DNA of 64,000 bases from DASQBT01 sp049578545 (GCA_049578545.1 JBAUMF010000022.1:1-64000), one strand, 5' to 3'. Positions 1 through 8,645 are shown, counted from the stretch's first letter. Numbers and translations are program-made. The notes: generated by a model not told the origin, from the letters alone.

Positions 1-94
1 CCCGGTTAAGCCCGCGCTTCCATGCCCGTATGACCTGCTTGCGCAATTCGTATTGCGCCGCCGGTTCCAGTTTCCTTGCGTCTTGTTTGTCCAT
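1..94 (-). CDS. IS630-family transposase, N-terminal fragment (runs off window)
   Basis: Reading leftward from an ATG at 94, the first 31 residues begin MDKQDARKLEPAAQYELRKQ and continue with a V-I-R-A-W-K-R-G segment to the window edge. This is the usual start of IS630/Tc1-like transposases, whose N-terminal helix-turn-helix begins with a (S/P)xAQxxLRxxV pattern. The DDE catalytic part would lie outside the window. No frameshift is visible in the part seen. Family assignment rests on this short motif only, and whether the element is intact cannot be judged. Confidence 0.65.
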   Translation of the reverse strand, partial: MDKQDARKLEPAAQYELRKQVIRAWKRGLNR

Positions 95-509
95 GCAAAT
101 GCAGACTCAATCAGGCTGAAATAGTTCGTATTATTTACGTGCCGGATCTATAAGTGTCGGGTTCTTTGCGAGCCAAGACAACCGTCCTGTTGGCCAAAAG
201 AGGTTATTGTGATTGTGGTCGACCGTTCTATTGATGAGCCGATTCAACGGGGGCAGACAATTTCGTGAACGGTCATCAATTCGTCGCTTGGGTTTTGTTG
301 AGCGTCGTCGATCGCAGGTATGGCCAGGCGCGTGGCTGAATGACGTTTGGACGGCCATGCAGACGGATTGATTCCCGTTTGATTCAGCTTTGCCTTACAA
401 GTCATGGCTCCTTATCCAGCACTTCGATGACCCTGTGAGTCTGGCTTTGCTGCAGAACTGTCTTACCCAATAATCGGCGCAAGGATTCAACCGCCGGAAC
501 CGGGGCGGT
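95..509. other. Non-coding stretch next to the IS630-like gene
   Basis: About 415 bases between the transposase start and the amidotransferase stop. It should contain one end of the insertion sequence, but without the other end I cannot define the terminal inverted repeat. A 75-codon minus-strand ORF here has an unnatural composition and no recognisable motif. I see no RNA gene. Confidence 0.4.
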
Positions 510-1226
510 TTATGTCTTGCGCAAACCTTGAATCCAGCGGCCATAAAGCACCTCAGCTACACGGTGAAGCCGCTCCAGTCTGAATGCCACGTTTTCCTGC
601 ATGGCCGCGGGACTTTCAACGGCTGGGCTGGATCGGGCCTGGGCGATCTCGTCGGCCCCGATCTCGCACCATGCCCGGATCATCGCCTCGGTCATTTCCA
701 CGTGGCATTGCAATCCAAGATGCCTGTCACCAAGCAGGTAAGCCTGACGGGCGCAATACTGGTTTTCAAGCAAATGTTGGGCACCATCGGGAAGTGAAAA
801 AGTCTCGCCATGCCAGTGGAAGACTTCGAATTCATGCGGCAGCGGTCCAAGCCAACTGGGCGCCAAATCATCTTTGACCTTATTTACCAGGCCCCAGCCG
901 ATTTCCTTGACTGGGTTTCGAGTAATGTTGCCACCCAGTGCCTTGCTCATGAGTTGACCTCCGAGGCAATGGCCAAGTACCGGCACGGAGTGCTTGACTG
1001 CATCACGCACCAGGTTGAGTACGGGTTCAATCCAGGGCAAGTTATCGTTTACGCTCATGGGGCCGCCCATCAAGACGAGGCCCGAGTAACCGTTAGTGCC
1101 AGAGGGTACCGCTTCACCCGTATCCACGCTTATCTGGGTATGAGGAATACCTTTCGCGGTCAAGAAAGTGCCGAGGTAGCCAGGACCTTCGGTCTGGGAG
1201 AAGCGGAAAATGACGACCGGTTTCAT
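510..1226 (-). CDS. Class I glutamine amidotransferase-like protein
   Basis: 238 residues with a class I (triad) glutaminase fold. The nucleophile elbow is VLGHCLGGQ with Cys87. A core segment VFHWHGETF lies near residue 137, and the His-Glu of the triad are in LGLQCHVEMTE near residues 175-177. This arrangement matches the stand-alone GMP-synthase-like amidotransferases (YfeJ/GuaA N-terminal type), which lack a synthetase domain; their substrates are mostly unknown. Length is normal for the group. The gene is alone on this strand and head-to-head with the aspartic protease gene that starts 21 bases away. The family is clear, the physiological role is not. Confidence 0.85.
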   Translation of the reverse strand: MKPVVIFRFSQTEGPGYLGTFLTAKGIPHTQISVDTGEAVPSGTNGYSGLVLMGGPMSVNDNLPWIEPVLNLVRDAVKHSVPVLGHCLGGQLMSKALGGNITRNPVKEIGWGLVNKVKDDLAPSWLGPLPHEFEVFHWHGETFSLPDGAQHLLENQYCARQAYLLGDRHLGLQCHVEMTEAMIRAWCEIGADEIAQARSSPAVESPAAMQENVAFRLERLHRVAEVLYGRWIQGLRKT

Positions 1227-1247
1227 TGGACAGAGAAGAAGATTGAA

Positions 1248-1889
1248 ATGAAATTACTTGCTTATTGTATGGCAGTTGCCGGCATCTGGGTTGTTGCCGC
1301 AGAGGCTCAGGCAACATCGGTGGGGGTAATCGGACTTTTCAGGGACAAGGCGATCTTGAGTGTGGATGGAGGCCCGCCTAAAACGTTGTCGGCAGGCCAA
1401 AGACAGGGCGGGGCAAGACTCATATCAGCGACTTCGGAGTCAGCCGTTGTTGAGGTGGATGGCAAGCGCCGCACATTATCAATGGGACAATCCTTTGCCG
1501 GTGCGGGAAATTCGAGCCAGAAGCCCACGGTGATTCTTTCGGCGGAACCCAGCGGGCATTTCCTTACTGAAGGGGCGATCAATGGGGCGCCTGTCTTATT
1601 TCTGCTCGATACCGGCGCAACGGCTGTCGCAATTGGCGCTCAGGATGCCAAGCGTATGAACATAAATTACGCAGTTGCAGCCCCGGTCCTCGTAGGTACC
1701 GCAGCGGGAGTTCAGAAAGCCTGGAAAGTGACATTCAATACCGTCAAGGTGGGTGGGATTACGCTAAATCAGGTTGAGGGCATGGTGGTGGAAGCTCCCA
1801 TTAACCCCGCCCTGCTAGGGATGAGTTTTCTAAATAGGACCAACATGAAGCGTGAAGGGTTGACAATGACGCTGGTGCAAAGGTATTGA
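1248..1889 (+). CDS. Secreted retropepsin-like aspartic protease (clan AA)
   Basis: 213 residues from the ATG at 1248. This start is chosen because it opens a signal peptide (M-K-L-L-A-Y-C then a hydrophobic stretch to A-E-A-Q-A near residue 22). The longer in-frame ORF upstream is antisense to the amidotransferase gene. The catalytic motif FLLDTGATAVAIG (Asp121-Thr-Gly) is that of the TIGR02281-type retropepsin-like proteins. A late LLGMSFLNR segment matches the conserved (L/I)LGMSFL before the C-terminus of these proteins. It should act in the periplasm. Natural substrates of this family are not known. Confidence 0.85.
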   Translation: MKLLAYCMAVAGIWVVAAEAQATSVGVIGLFRDKAILSVDGGPPKTLSAGQRQGGARLISATSESAVVEVDGKRRTLSMGQSFAGAGNSSQKPTVILSAEPSGHFLTEGAINGAPVLFLLDTGATAVAIGAQDAKRMNINYAVAAPVLVGTAAGVQKAWKVTFNTVKVGGITLNQVEGMVVEAPINPALLGMSFLNRTNMKREGLTMTLVQRY

Positions 1890-2189
1890 TTCCCGTCAGA
1901 AAGATATCAGGAACGGCTTATTTAGGCCCTTTACGCGCCTTTGTTTTTGGGAATATGATGCTCGGCAGTAAAAATAAAAGAATATGATGGTTGACATCAA
2001 TAATAAAAATAAGGCTATTTAGAAACAACTCCTCGGATCCCTAGTCTATAAAAATAATTTAGGGTGGAGAATTCCGGCAAGATGAGGATAGTTTGGTTTT
2101 TTAGAATTTTAAGGATTCATGTGGCATGTTCTGCTGCTTGATGCGGTCGCCAGATGCGGCTTTTATTTCATTTCCCTAAGGAGGAGTTG
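1890..2189 (+). promoter_or_regulatory. AT-rich upstream region with a possible promoter for the FccB-like gene
   Basis: This 300-base gap is much richer in A and T than its surroundings. TTGACA at 1991-1996 is followed after 18 bases by CTATTT (2015-2020), a fair sigma-70 match. The -35 box is part of a short palindrome, TTGACATCAA. AAGGAGG at 2178-2184 is a strong ribosome binding site for the ATG at 2190. The promoter is a prediction from consensus only. Confidence 0.4.
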
Positions 2190-3557
2190 ATGAGCGAGAA
2201 AATAACACGTCGTGATTTTGTAAAAATTGGCGGGCTTGCGGCGGGCCTGGGAGCGATTGGTAGCGTAGGCTGTGCAAGCACTTCACAGGCAATGGCCGGG
2301 GATTCTGCAAAAGCGCCAATGGTTGGCCGGGGAGTCAAGGCCGCTTTGCCGGCTGCGAAGGGGCCGCGACTGGTTGTGGTGGGAGCGGGAACGTCTGGCA
2401 TGACCATCGCAAAATATGCCAAGAAGAACTATCCGAAGTTTGATGTTGTCCTCGTTGACAAGCGCGACATGTATTGCTCCTGCTTCAACAGCAATTTGTG
2501 GTGCGTAGACATCATCGACCTGGAATTCCTTGCCAATCACAGCTTCCTGGATGCGGCCGTCAACAACAACTACATCTTCTTTAGTGCCACGGTAACCGGG
2601 CTGGACCGCCCATCCCGCACCCTGATTACCACCGAAGGCGAGATCAACTACGATTACCTGGTGATGGCTCCGGGCATCTCGTATGACTTTCCCAGGAGTG
2701 GTATCACTGATGTCGAGGATATCACCATGGTGAAGCAGATGTATCCGGGCGGGTTTATCAAGCCCATGGAATGGCTCACCATCAAACGCAAGATCCAAAA
2801 CTTCGACGGTGGCATCTTCGTGCAAAACGTGCCAGGTGGTAATTATCGCTGTCTGCCCGGCCCCTATGAACGCGCCTGCCTCATTGCCGATTTCTTCAAG
2901 AAGAACAAGATCAAGGGCAAGGTCCTGATTCTGGACGGCAACCCGGAGATCACCATCAAGGCCAAGGGCTTTCACGCCGCTTTCGATGAGTTGTACAAGG
3001 ACTACATCGAATGGAAACCATCGAATGACATCACCGGTATTGATCTGGGGAAGAAAATTATCAAGACCGAGTTTGATTCCTACCCGTTCGACGACGCGGC
3101 GATCTACCCCCATGTTCGTGGCAATACGCTCATCGAAAAGTGTGGCCTGATGGGAGATACCAATAAGACAACGCAGAAGGAAGCCAACGTCGATACGCGT
3201 TTCTACAACTTCCCTGGTGATGACCATGTGTATGTGACGGGTGACTCACGTCCCCATCCTTACTCCAAGAGTGCCAATACCTCCAACACCGAGGGCCACT
3301 TTGTCGCAGAAGTGCTGGCGGCGCGCGCACAGGGCAAGGAAATTCCCTGGCATACCCCGGAAACCGTGTGCTACTCAATGGTCGAAGCATACCCGCCCAT
3401 GGCCATTGGTGTGGTCGCACATTACGTCTATGACCCGGCCAAGGATGCCATTACCGGCTTCTCGCCCGATACCAAGACCTTCGAGGATCGGAATGAAGCG
3501 AGAGGCAAGACCTACCTTGAATGGGCCAAGGGCATCTATCGTGACATTTTCAGCTAA
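2190..3557 (+). CDS. Tat-exported FAD-dependent sulfide dehydrogenase-like flavoprotein (FccB/SQR superfamily)
   Basis: 455 residues starting at 2190, behind AAGGAGG. An upstream in-frame ATG at 2154 lacks a Shine-Dalgarno site and would bury the signal. The N-terminus carries a twin-arginine motif TRRDFVKIGG followed by a hydrophobic segment. An FAD-binding GAGTSG lies at about 65-70. Cysteines follow in MYCSCFNSNLWC, and YRCLPGPYERAC near residue 230 resembles the RCPPGPYER segment of flavocytochrome c sulfide dehydrogenase. A C-terminal GDSRPHPYSKSA precedes the family's tail. Known relatives oxidise sulfide in the periplasm and pass electrons to a cytochrome c; here the next gene is a Rieske protein, and no fccA is adjacent. 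The substrate is inferred, not proven. Confidence 0.75.
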   Translation: MSEKITRRDFVKIGGLAAGLGAIGSVGCASTSQAMAGDSAKAPMVGRGVKAALPAAKGPRLVVVGAGTSGMTIAKYAKKNYPKFDVVLVDKRDMYCSCFNSNLWCVDIIDLEFLANHSFLDAAVNNNYIFFSATVTGLDRPSRTLITTEGEINYDYLVMAPGISYDFPRSGITDVEDITMVKQMYPGGFIKPMEWLTIKRKIQNFDGGIFVQNVPGGNYRCLPGPYERACLIADFFKKNKIKGKVLILDGNPEITIKAKGFHAAFDELYKDYIEWKPSNDITGIDLGKKIIKTEFDSYPFDDAAIYPHVRGNTLIEKCGLMGDTNKTTQKEANVDTRFYNFPGDDHVYVTGDSRPHPYSKSANTSNTEGHFVAEVLAARAQGKEIPWHTPETVCYSMVEAYPPMAIGVVAHYVYDPAKDAITGFSPDTKTFEDRNEARGKTYLEWAKGIYRDIFS

Positions 3558-3580
3558 CAAGGCGTGATTAACGGCTGTGT

Positions 3581-3600
3581 GGGGGGGCTCAGGCCCCCCC
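3581..3600 (+). terminator. G/C hairpin between the flavoprotein and Rieske genes
   Basis: Seven G residues and a run of seven C residues flank CTCAGG, giving an 8-bp stem with a 4-base loop. It is followed only by TTGATTAACG, so there is no true U-run. It may partly terminate transcription or stabilise the upstream mRNA, which would set unequal levels of the two proteins. Confidence 0.5.
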
Positions 3601-3622
3601 TTGATTAACGAAAGGAAGACTT

Positions 3623-4339
3623 ATGTCGATGGATAGACGGAGTTTCATACGTACTTGTGCGGGTTCAGTTGCCACCGCGGCGGTGGCGGGAACCTTGATC
3701 GAACGCCTGGCAAGCGCGGGCGATCTGGTCAGTTACACCAAATCCCATTTGGTGGATGCAGACGGCAAGCCGATCAAGGCTTCAACACTGGGCACGGCCG
3801 AGGCCTACTTCTTTGACTACCCCATGAAGAGCACGCCCTGCCTGCTGATCAAACTGGGCAGCGCGGCCAGTCCGACCGATCTGAAAACCCAAAGTGGCGA
3901 AGCCTATACGTGGCAGGGTGGAGTTGGCCCGGCCAAGGACATTGTTGCCTATTCCGCGATTTGCACTCACCAACTGGCCTATCCAACGAAAGACGTATCT
4001 GTCGTGGCGTATTCGGCTGAACAAAGCGAGCTTGCCGGCAGGAAGGGCGTAATAACCTGCTGCGCCCATAACAGTGTGTTTGATCCGGCCAAGGGGGCAG
4101 CCGTAACCTACGGACCGGCCAGGCAACCGTTGGCCGCAATCAAGCTGGAGTATGACCCGGCTGACGACAGCCTGTATGCTACTGGGGTCTATGGCGGTGA
4201 TCTGTTCGCTGAATTCATCAAGACATTTAAAGGCGACTTGATGGACCAATTTGGCCGCGGCGAGTACAAGCAACCTGCCGACGCCAATGTTCAGACTGTA
4301 CTTTTGTCGAAATACTCCGGGTCCGTAGTGACTTGCTGA
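3623..4339 (+). CDS. Tat-exported Rieske [2Fe-2S] protein
   Basis: 238 residues. The N-terminus has DRRSFIRTC, a twin-arginine signal, then a hydrophobic segment that could stay as a membrane anchor. Cluster ligands are C-T-H at 114-116 and C-C-A-H at 146-149, so the CxH...CxxH pattern is complete. The loop Cys that in bc1-type Rieske proteins forms a disulfide with the second box (CTHLGC) is replaced by CTHQLAY, so the stabilising disulfide is probably missing. AAAGGAAG precedes the start. It lies 65 bases after the flavoprotein gene and most likely accepts its electrons in the periplasm. No cytochrome b/c1 genes are nearby, so it is not a standard bc1 subunit. Confidence 0.85.
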   Translation: MSMDRRSFIRTCAGSVATAAVAGTLIERLASAGDLVSYTKSHLVDADGKPIKASTLGTAEAYFFDYPMKSTPCLLIKLGSAASPTDLKTQSGEAYTWQGGVGPAKDIVAYSAICTHQLAYPTKDVSVVAYSAEQSELAGRKGVITCCAHNSVFDPAKGAAVTYGPARQPLAAIKLEYDPADDSLYATGVYGGDLFAEFIKTFKGDLMDQFGRGEYKQPADANVQTVLLSKYSGSVVTC

Positions 4340-4367
4340 AACAATAATGTTTGGATCTTTGTTCTAC

Positions 4368-4398
4368 CCTGTCACGACCTTGAACTGGTCGTGACAGG
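4368..4398. terminator. Perfect 12-bp inverted repeat between convergent genes
   Basis: CCTGTCACGACC (4368-4379) and GGTCGTGACAGG (4387-4398) are exactly complementary around a 7-base loop. It sits between the ends of the Rieske gene and folE2, where it could terminate either strand. Neither side has a good T-run. Confidence 0.5.
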
Positions 4399-4458
4399 CC
4401 TATAGCCCAGACCTTTCACTTGCTCCCGATTGCCAATATCTGCTTTTGAGTCCCCGCG

Positions 4459-5274
4459 TTATTGGCGTTGGGTCTTGTCGCTTTCAATCAAGGCATAAGC
4501 TGAATGGTTATGGATCGACTCGAAGTTTTCTGCTTCGGCAATATACCAATCTACACGCTTTTCCCGGTTTAGGGCCGCAGCCACATCCCGCACGATGTCC
4601 TCAACAAATTTGGGATTGTCGTAGGCACGCTCGGTGACAAACTTTTCGTCCGGACGCTTGAGCAGTCCGTAGAGTTCACAGGATGCCTGCTCTTCCACCA
4701 TTCGCACGATATCCTCAATCCACAGGAAATCGTTGGTTTTGCAAGTCACTGTGACATGGGAACGCTGGTTGTGGGCGCCATAGTCCGAAATCTTCTTGGA
4801 GCAGGGGCATAGGGAGGCAACAGGGACCACAACCTTGGTGGTATGGCTGAACTTTCCCTTCTCGATTTCCCCGATGAAGGTGACTTCATAATCCATCAGG
4901 CTCTGAACACCTGAAACCGGAGCCGACTTGTTGATGAAGTACGGGAAGGTCATTTCAATATAACCGGATTCGGCTTCCAGGCGTTTGACCATATTTCTCA
5001 GCATGGCTTCGAAATTTTCCACGGAAATTTCCCGCTCCCGGCTGTTCAGGATTTCCACAAAACGGGACATGTGCGTGCCCTTGAACTGATGGGGCAAATA
5101 GACATACATGTTGAAGGTGGCCACTGTGTGCTGCACACCGTCACTTTTGTCAGCCACACGCACGGGGTGTCGAATGGACTTGATGCCCACCTTGTTGATG
5201 GAAATCTTGCGGGTATCCTCATAATTCTGGACGTCAGGCATCGCTGGGGATTGAATATCACAGCGGTCGTTCAT
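4459..5274 (-). CDS. folE2: GTP cyclohydrolase FolE2 (type IB)
   Basis: 271 residues. It converts GTP to 7,8-dihydroneopterin triphosphate, the first step of folate (and queuosine) synthesis. Family features are DVQNYEDTRKISINKVGIK at the N-terminus, a central VASLCPCSKKISDYGAHNQR segment with the catalytic cysteine, and a late DWYIAEAENFESIHNHSAYA stretch. FolE2 enzymes replace zinc-dependent FolE. The gene follows dxs on the same strand after 96 bases that hold a CCGAGT/ACTCGG hairpin and a TATACT -10-like box, so it may be read both from the xseB promoter and from its own. Confidence 0.93.
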   Translation of the reverse strand: MNDRCDIQSPAMPDVQNYEDTRKISINKVGIKSIRHPVRVADKSDGVQHTVATFNMYVYLPHQFKGTHMSRFVEILNSREREISVENFEAMLRNMVKRLEAESGYIEMTFPYFINKSAPVSGVQSLMDYEVTFIGEIEKGKFSHTTKVVVPVASLCPCSKKISDYGAHNQRSHVTVTCKTNDFLWIEDIVRMVEEQASCELYGLLKRPDEKFVTERAYDNPKFVEDIVRDVAAALNREKRVDWYIAEAENFESIHNHSAYALIESDKTQRQ

Positions 5275-5370
5275 GGGGAGGTCCTTTCAGCGGGAAACAG
5301 CTGGATCCGCTCGTTGATTAATTCCAGTATAAACGCTTAGAATACCCGAGTAAATAACTCGGATATTTGT

Positions 5371-7218
5371 TCAGGCAGAAAGTCTTTGCCTGATGGCATG
5401 TTCGATACCCGCAGCATCAAGGCCGCAAGCAGCCAGCAATTTGGCGGGATCGCCATGTTCAATGAAGCGGTCCGGCAACCCAAGCTGCAGCATAGGAACC
5501 TGCACTGGCCTCAAGGCCAGCCATTCTGCCACCGCAGAACCGGCGCCACCCATTACCGCGTTCTCTTCCAGGCTAACCAGTAAGTTATGGCTTGAAGCCA
5601 TACTTTCAAGCATCAGGGTGTCCAGAGGCTTGACCCAGCGCATGTCAACGACAGTTCCGTTGAGAGCATTTGCTGCCTCCATGGCGGGCGCCACCATGCT
5701 GCCAAACGCCAGGATCGCAACGCCACGGCCTTCTCTGACAATGCGTGACTTGCCGATTTCCAGCACGCTGAGCTCCGGTTCCGGACGCGCGCCCGGACCT
5801 GCTCCGCGCGGATAGCGCACTGCAGCCGGACCCTCGTGCTCGTAACAGGTTGTAAGCAATCGCCGGCATTCGTTTTCGTCCGAAGGCGCAGCGAGGATCA
5901 GGTTGGGAATGCAGCGCAAATAGCTCAGATCAAAGCTGCCTGCGTGGGTCGGGCCATCGGCTCCAACCAGGCCGCCGCGATCGATGGCAAAGGTGACATC
6001 CAGTTTTTGTAGTGCAATATCGTGGATGAGCTGGTCATAGGCGCGCTGGAGGAATGTGGAGTAGATCGCGACGACGGGTTTGCGGCCTTCGCAAGCCAGG
6101 CCCGCTGCAAAGGTCAAAGCGTGCTGCTCGGCAATACCGACATCGAAATAGCGCTTGGGGTATTCCTGCGAAAACCTGACCAGTCCCGATCCTTCGCGCA
6201 TTGCAGGCGTGATGCCGATCAGACGGTTATCCCTGGCAGCCATGTCGCACAACCAGTCGCCGAAGATCTGCGTATAGGTTGGGGCACTGCCAAACTTCTC
6301 GGCCATGCCGGTGGTGGGGTCGAACTTCGAAACCCCGTGATACAGGCAAGGGTTTGCTTCGGCGGGAGAATAGCCTTTGCCCTTTTGAGTCACCACATGC
6401 AGAAATTGCGGCCCTTCGAGCTGGCGAATATTGGACAAGGTTTCAATCAATACATCCAGGTCATGGCCGTCAATCGGGCCGATGTAGTTGAAACCGAATT
6501 CCTCGAACAGGGTACCCGGCGTCACCATGCCTTTCATGTGTTCTTCTGCCTTCTTCGCCAGTTCCTTTATAGGCGGAACGTGGGACAGCACACGCTCGCC
6601 CGCCTTGCGCGCAGCTGCGTAGAAACGACCCGACATGAGCCGGGCAAGATAGTTGTTGAGGGCGCCAACAGGCGGCGATATGGACATGTCATTGTCATTG
6701 AGAACGACGAGCAGGGGCAGGTTGGTTGCGCCGGCGTTGTTGAGCGCTTCAAACGCGATGCCCGCAGTCATGGCGCCATCGCCGATGATGGCAACAGCGC
6801 GTTGTTGGGAGCCGGTTTGCCGGAATGCTTCGGCCATGCCGAGTGCAGCGGAAATCGAGGTAGAGGAATGACCTGTGCCAAAGGCGTCATATTCGCTTTC
6901 ATCCCGTTTGGGGAAGCCCGCTATGCCATTCAACTGGCGCAATCCAGCCATTTCGCCGCGCCGGCCAGTCAGTATCTTGTGCGGATAAGTCTGGTGCCCG
7001 ACGTCCCAGATCAACTTGTCTAGCGGAGTGTCATAGACATAATGAAGTGCGATGGTGAGTTCGACAGCTCCAAGATTGGACGCCAGGTGACCGCCGGTTC
7101 GAGCTACGCTTTCCAGCAGAAAACCCCTGAGCTCCTGGGCCAGCTTGGGCAAGTCCGAACGCGCGAGGTGGCGCAGATCAAACGGGTATTGAATGCTCTC
7201 CAGCAGGGGGTTAGACAA
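5371..7218 (-). CDS. dxs: 1-deoxy-D-xylulose-5-phosphate synthase
   Basis: Thiamine-diphosphate enzyme that condenses pyruvate and glyceraldehyde-3-phosphate, the entry step of the MEP isoprenoid pathway. Visible motifs are IWDVGHQTYPHK, the ThDP motif from GDGAMTAGIAFEALNN, and the transketolase segment DRGGLVGADGPTHAG. I choose the TTG at 7218: it lies one base after the ispA stop, gives SNPLLESIQYPFDLRHL at the N-terminus and 615 residues, the normal Dxs length. The ATG at 7275 would add 19 unrelated residues inside ispA. It is part of xseB-ispA-dxs, so the prenyl synthase and its substrate supply are made together. Confidence 0.95.
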   Translation of the reverse strand: MSNPLLESIQYPFDLRHLARSDLPKLAQELRGFLLESVARTGGHLASNLGAVELTIALHYVYDTPLDKLIWDVGHQTYPHKILTGRRGEMAGLRQLNGIAGFPKRDESEYDAFGTGHSSTSISAALGMAEAFRQTGSQQRAVAIIGDGAMTAGIAFEALNNAGATNLPLLVVLNDNDMSISPPVGALNNYLARLMSGRFYAAARKAGERVLSHVPPIKELAKKAEEHMKGMVTPGTLFEEFGFNYIGPIDGHDLDVLIETLSNIRQLEGPQFLHVVTQKGKGYSPAEANPCLYHGVSKFDPTTGMAEKFGSAPTYTQIFGDWLCDMAARDNRLIGITPAMREGSGLVRFSQEYPKRYFDVGIAEQHALTFAAGLACEGRKPVVAIYSTFLQRAYDQLIHDIALQKLDVTFAIDRGGLVGADGPTHAGSFDLSYLRCIPNLILAAPSDENECRRLLTTCYEHEGPAAVRYPRGAGPGARPEPELSVLEIGKSRIVREGRGVAILAFGSMVAPAMEAANALNGTVVDMRWVKPLDTLMLESMASSHNLLVSLEENAVMGGAGSAVAEWLALRPVQVPMLQLGLPDRFIEHGDPAKLLAACGLDAAGIEHAIRQRLSA

Positions 7219-7219
7219 G

Positions 7220-8119
7220 TCAGTGATTCCGTTGAATGATGTAATCGGCCAGTTCGCGAAGCCGGGCGGCCTCATGGCCGAAATTATTCAAAGCCTTGTG
7301 GGCATCCTGGCGCAGATTTTCAGCCAGTGCTTTGGCCGGCGCCAGGCCCAGCAGACTCACATAAGTCGGCTTGTTCTGGCGGGCATCCTTGCCGGCTGTT
7401 TTGCCCAGGGTTGCAGTGGATGATTCCGCATCCAGTACATCATCCACTACCTGAAACGCCAGGCCGACACATTTGGCATAATGGTCAAGGGCCTCTTCTC
7501 TCGGCTCATCTTTAACGTTGCCACACATCGCACCCAACTGAACAGAGGCACGAATCAATGCACCCGTTTTCAGGATGTGCATGAATTCCAGTTCGGGTGG
7601 AGATAAGGCACGACCCACGTTTTCCAGATCGACCGCTTGTCCTCCTGCCATGCCTCTGGAGCCTGCAGCCTGGGCCAGCAGCTTGACCATCCGCAACTGA
7701 ACGACTGGATCTTTTGACGAATCGCTTTCGGATAAGACTTCAAACGCCAAGCTCTGCAAAGCATCGCCGACCAGCAGCGCGCTTGCTTCATCGAACTCGA
7801 CATGAACCGTGGGGCGACCTCTGCGAAGCACATCGTTGTCCATGGCAGGCATATCATCATGCACCAGGGAATACGCATGGATCAATTCCACGGCGGCTGC
7901 CGCCTTTCCAACCTGCCCGGCAGATGCACCCATGGCTTCGCCCGCGGCAAAGGCAAGCAAAGGGCGAACACGCTTCCCACCACCCAGGACGGAATAGCGC
8001 ATGGCATCGTGAAGACGTTTGGGTTCATGCTCGGAGGGAGGCAGAACATCGGCCAGAATGGTTTCCATGCGGCCCTGGCACGCGTTCATCCAGGCAGTGA
8101 ATTCGCTATTCATCACCAT
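7220..8119 (-). CDS. ispA: Farnesyl diphosphate synthase (IspA-type polyprenyl synthetase)
   Basis: About 297-299 residues; ATG at 8119 or 8113, both inside the xseB end. The two aspartate-rich motifs are LVHDDMPAMDND and FQVVDDVLDAES, and GGKRVRP binds the isopentenyl diphosphate. It makes farnesyl (or geranyl) diphosphate from dimethylallyl and isopentenyl diphosphate for quinone and undecaprenyl carriers. The gene overlaps the xseB stop and abuts dxs, so the three are translationally coupled. Confidence 0.94.
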   Translation of the reverse strand: MVMNSEFTAWMNACQGRMETILADVLPPSEHEPKRLHDAMRYSVLGGGKRVRPLLAFAAGEAMGASAGQVGKAAAAVELIHAYSLVHDDMPAMDNDVLRRGRPTVHVEFDEASALLVGDALQSLAFEVLSESDSSKDPVVQLRMVKLLAQAAGSRGMAGGQAVDLENVGRALSPPELEFMHILKTGALIRASVQLGAMCGNVKDEPREEALDHYAKCVGLAFQVVDDVLDAESSTATLGKTAGKDARQNKPTYVSLLGLAPAKALAENLRQDAHKALNNFGHEAARLRELADYIIQRNH

Positions 8120-8345
8120 CGGAATTGAGAAATGGTTTCAACGCGCCATCCTCCAGGACCTGGACTTTCTGTTCTGCATTGGAGAGTTGGTCACGGCAAT
8201 ACGCGAGTAGTTCTGCTCCGCGTTGATACGCTGCCAGTGAGTCTTCAAGGCTGAGTTTGCCGGATTCCATGGAAGTGATGATCTTTTCCAGTTCAGCAAG
8301 CGCGGATTCATAATCCTTGGGCGGTGTGGCTTTGGCTTTGCTCAT
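8106..8345 (-). CDS. xseB: Exodeoxyribonuclease VII small subunit
   Basis: 79 residues from the ATG at 8345 (MSKAKATPPKDYESALAELE); an ATG 27 bases upstream is less likely. The YESALAELEKIITSMESGKL block and the LEDSLAAYQRGAELLAYCRD helix are diagnostic of XseB, which partners XseA in degrading single-stranded DNA. It is the first gene of the xseB-ispA-dxs operon, an arrangement common in proteobacteria. The last codons overlap ispA. Confidence 0.92.
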   Translation of the reverse strand: MSKAKATPPKDYESALAELEKIITSMESGKLSLEDSLAAYQRGAELLAYCRDQLSNAEQKVQVLEDGALKPFLNSDGDE

Positions 8346-8459
8346 GAGCACGAATGCGCAGGGAAAGCCCATTACTTTAACAAAAAGAAAGGGAAGTCCC
8401 TAAGGAGGCACTGCTTTATTGGTCAAGGTGAGTAATTCAGCGATGCGCTATTCCAGTAT

Positions 8460-8645
8460 TGCATTGATTCCATTCTGAACGGATTGCGTCCCGCCAGGCT
8501 GGGTCTAAGGTCGACCCAAGGAAAGAGAACGGATCCAGCGGTAACCTGGCAGCCAGGGACTCGAAAGATCTTTGAAAGCTTTGCCCCACGAATAGGGGCG
8601 TGCTATAGTTCCTGACAGGCTCCCCCACTTAGTGTGGGGGTTTTC
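8460..8645 (+). promoter_or_regulatory. Structured intergenic region ending in an intrinsic terminator (possible leader or small RNA)
   Basis: The gap between xseB and the Rieske oxygenase gene has no ORF of substance. On the plus strand it shows four hairpins in a row: TGGGTC/GACCCA (8500-8518), CCTGG/CCAGG (8545-8557), GCCCC/GGGGC (8583-8599) and a terminator (8622-8645). A promoter-like TTGCCC (8581-8586), 17 bases, then TGCTATAGT (-10 at 8604-8609, extended) overlaps the third hairpin. Either a transcript starts upstream and is attenuated before the oxygenase, or a short transcript begins near 8616. It resembles no RNA family I know. Confidence 0.4.
8622..8645 (+). terminator. Intrinsic terminator upstream of the Rieske oxygenase gene
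   Basis: CCCCCAC (8622-8628), loop TTAGT, GTGGGGG (8634-8640), then TTTTC. It is placed 43 bases before the oxygenase ATG, and no plus-strand gene precedes it. Confidence 0.65.

Noticed and set aside
131..358. 75-codon minus-strand ORF near the IS630-like gene
   Set aside because: Random-looking composition, no motif, no good ribosome site.
810..1247. In-frame upstream extension of the aspartic protease gene
   Set aside because: It is antisense to the conserved amidotransferase gene, and the ATG at 1248 opens a proper signal peptide.
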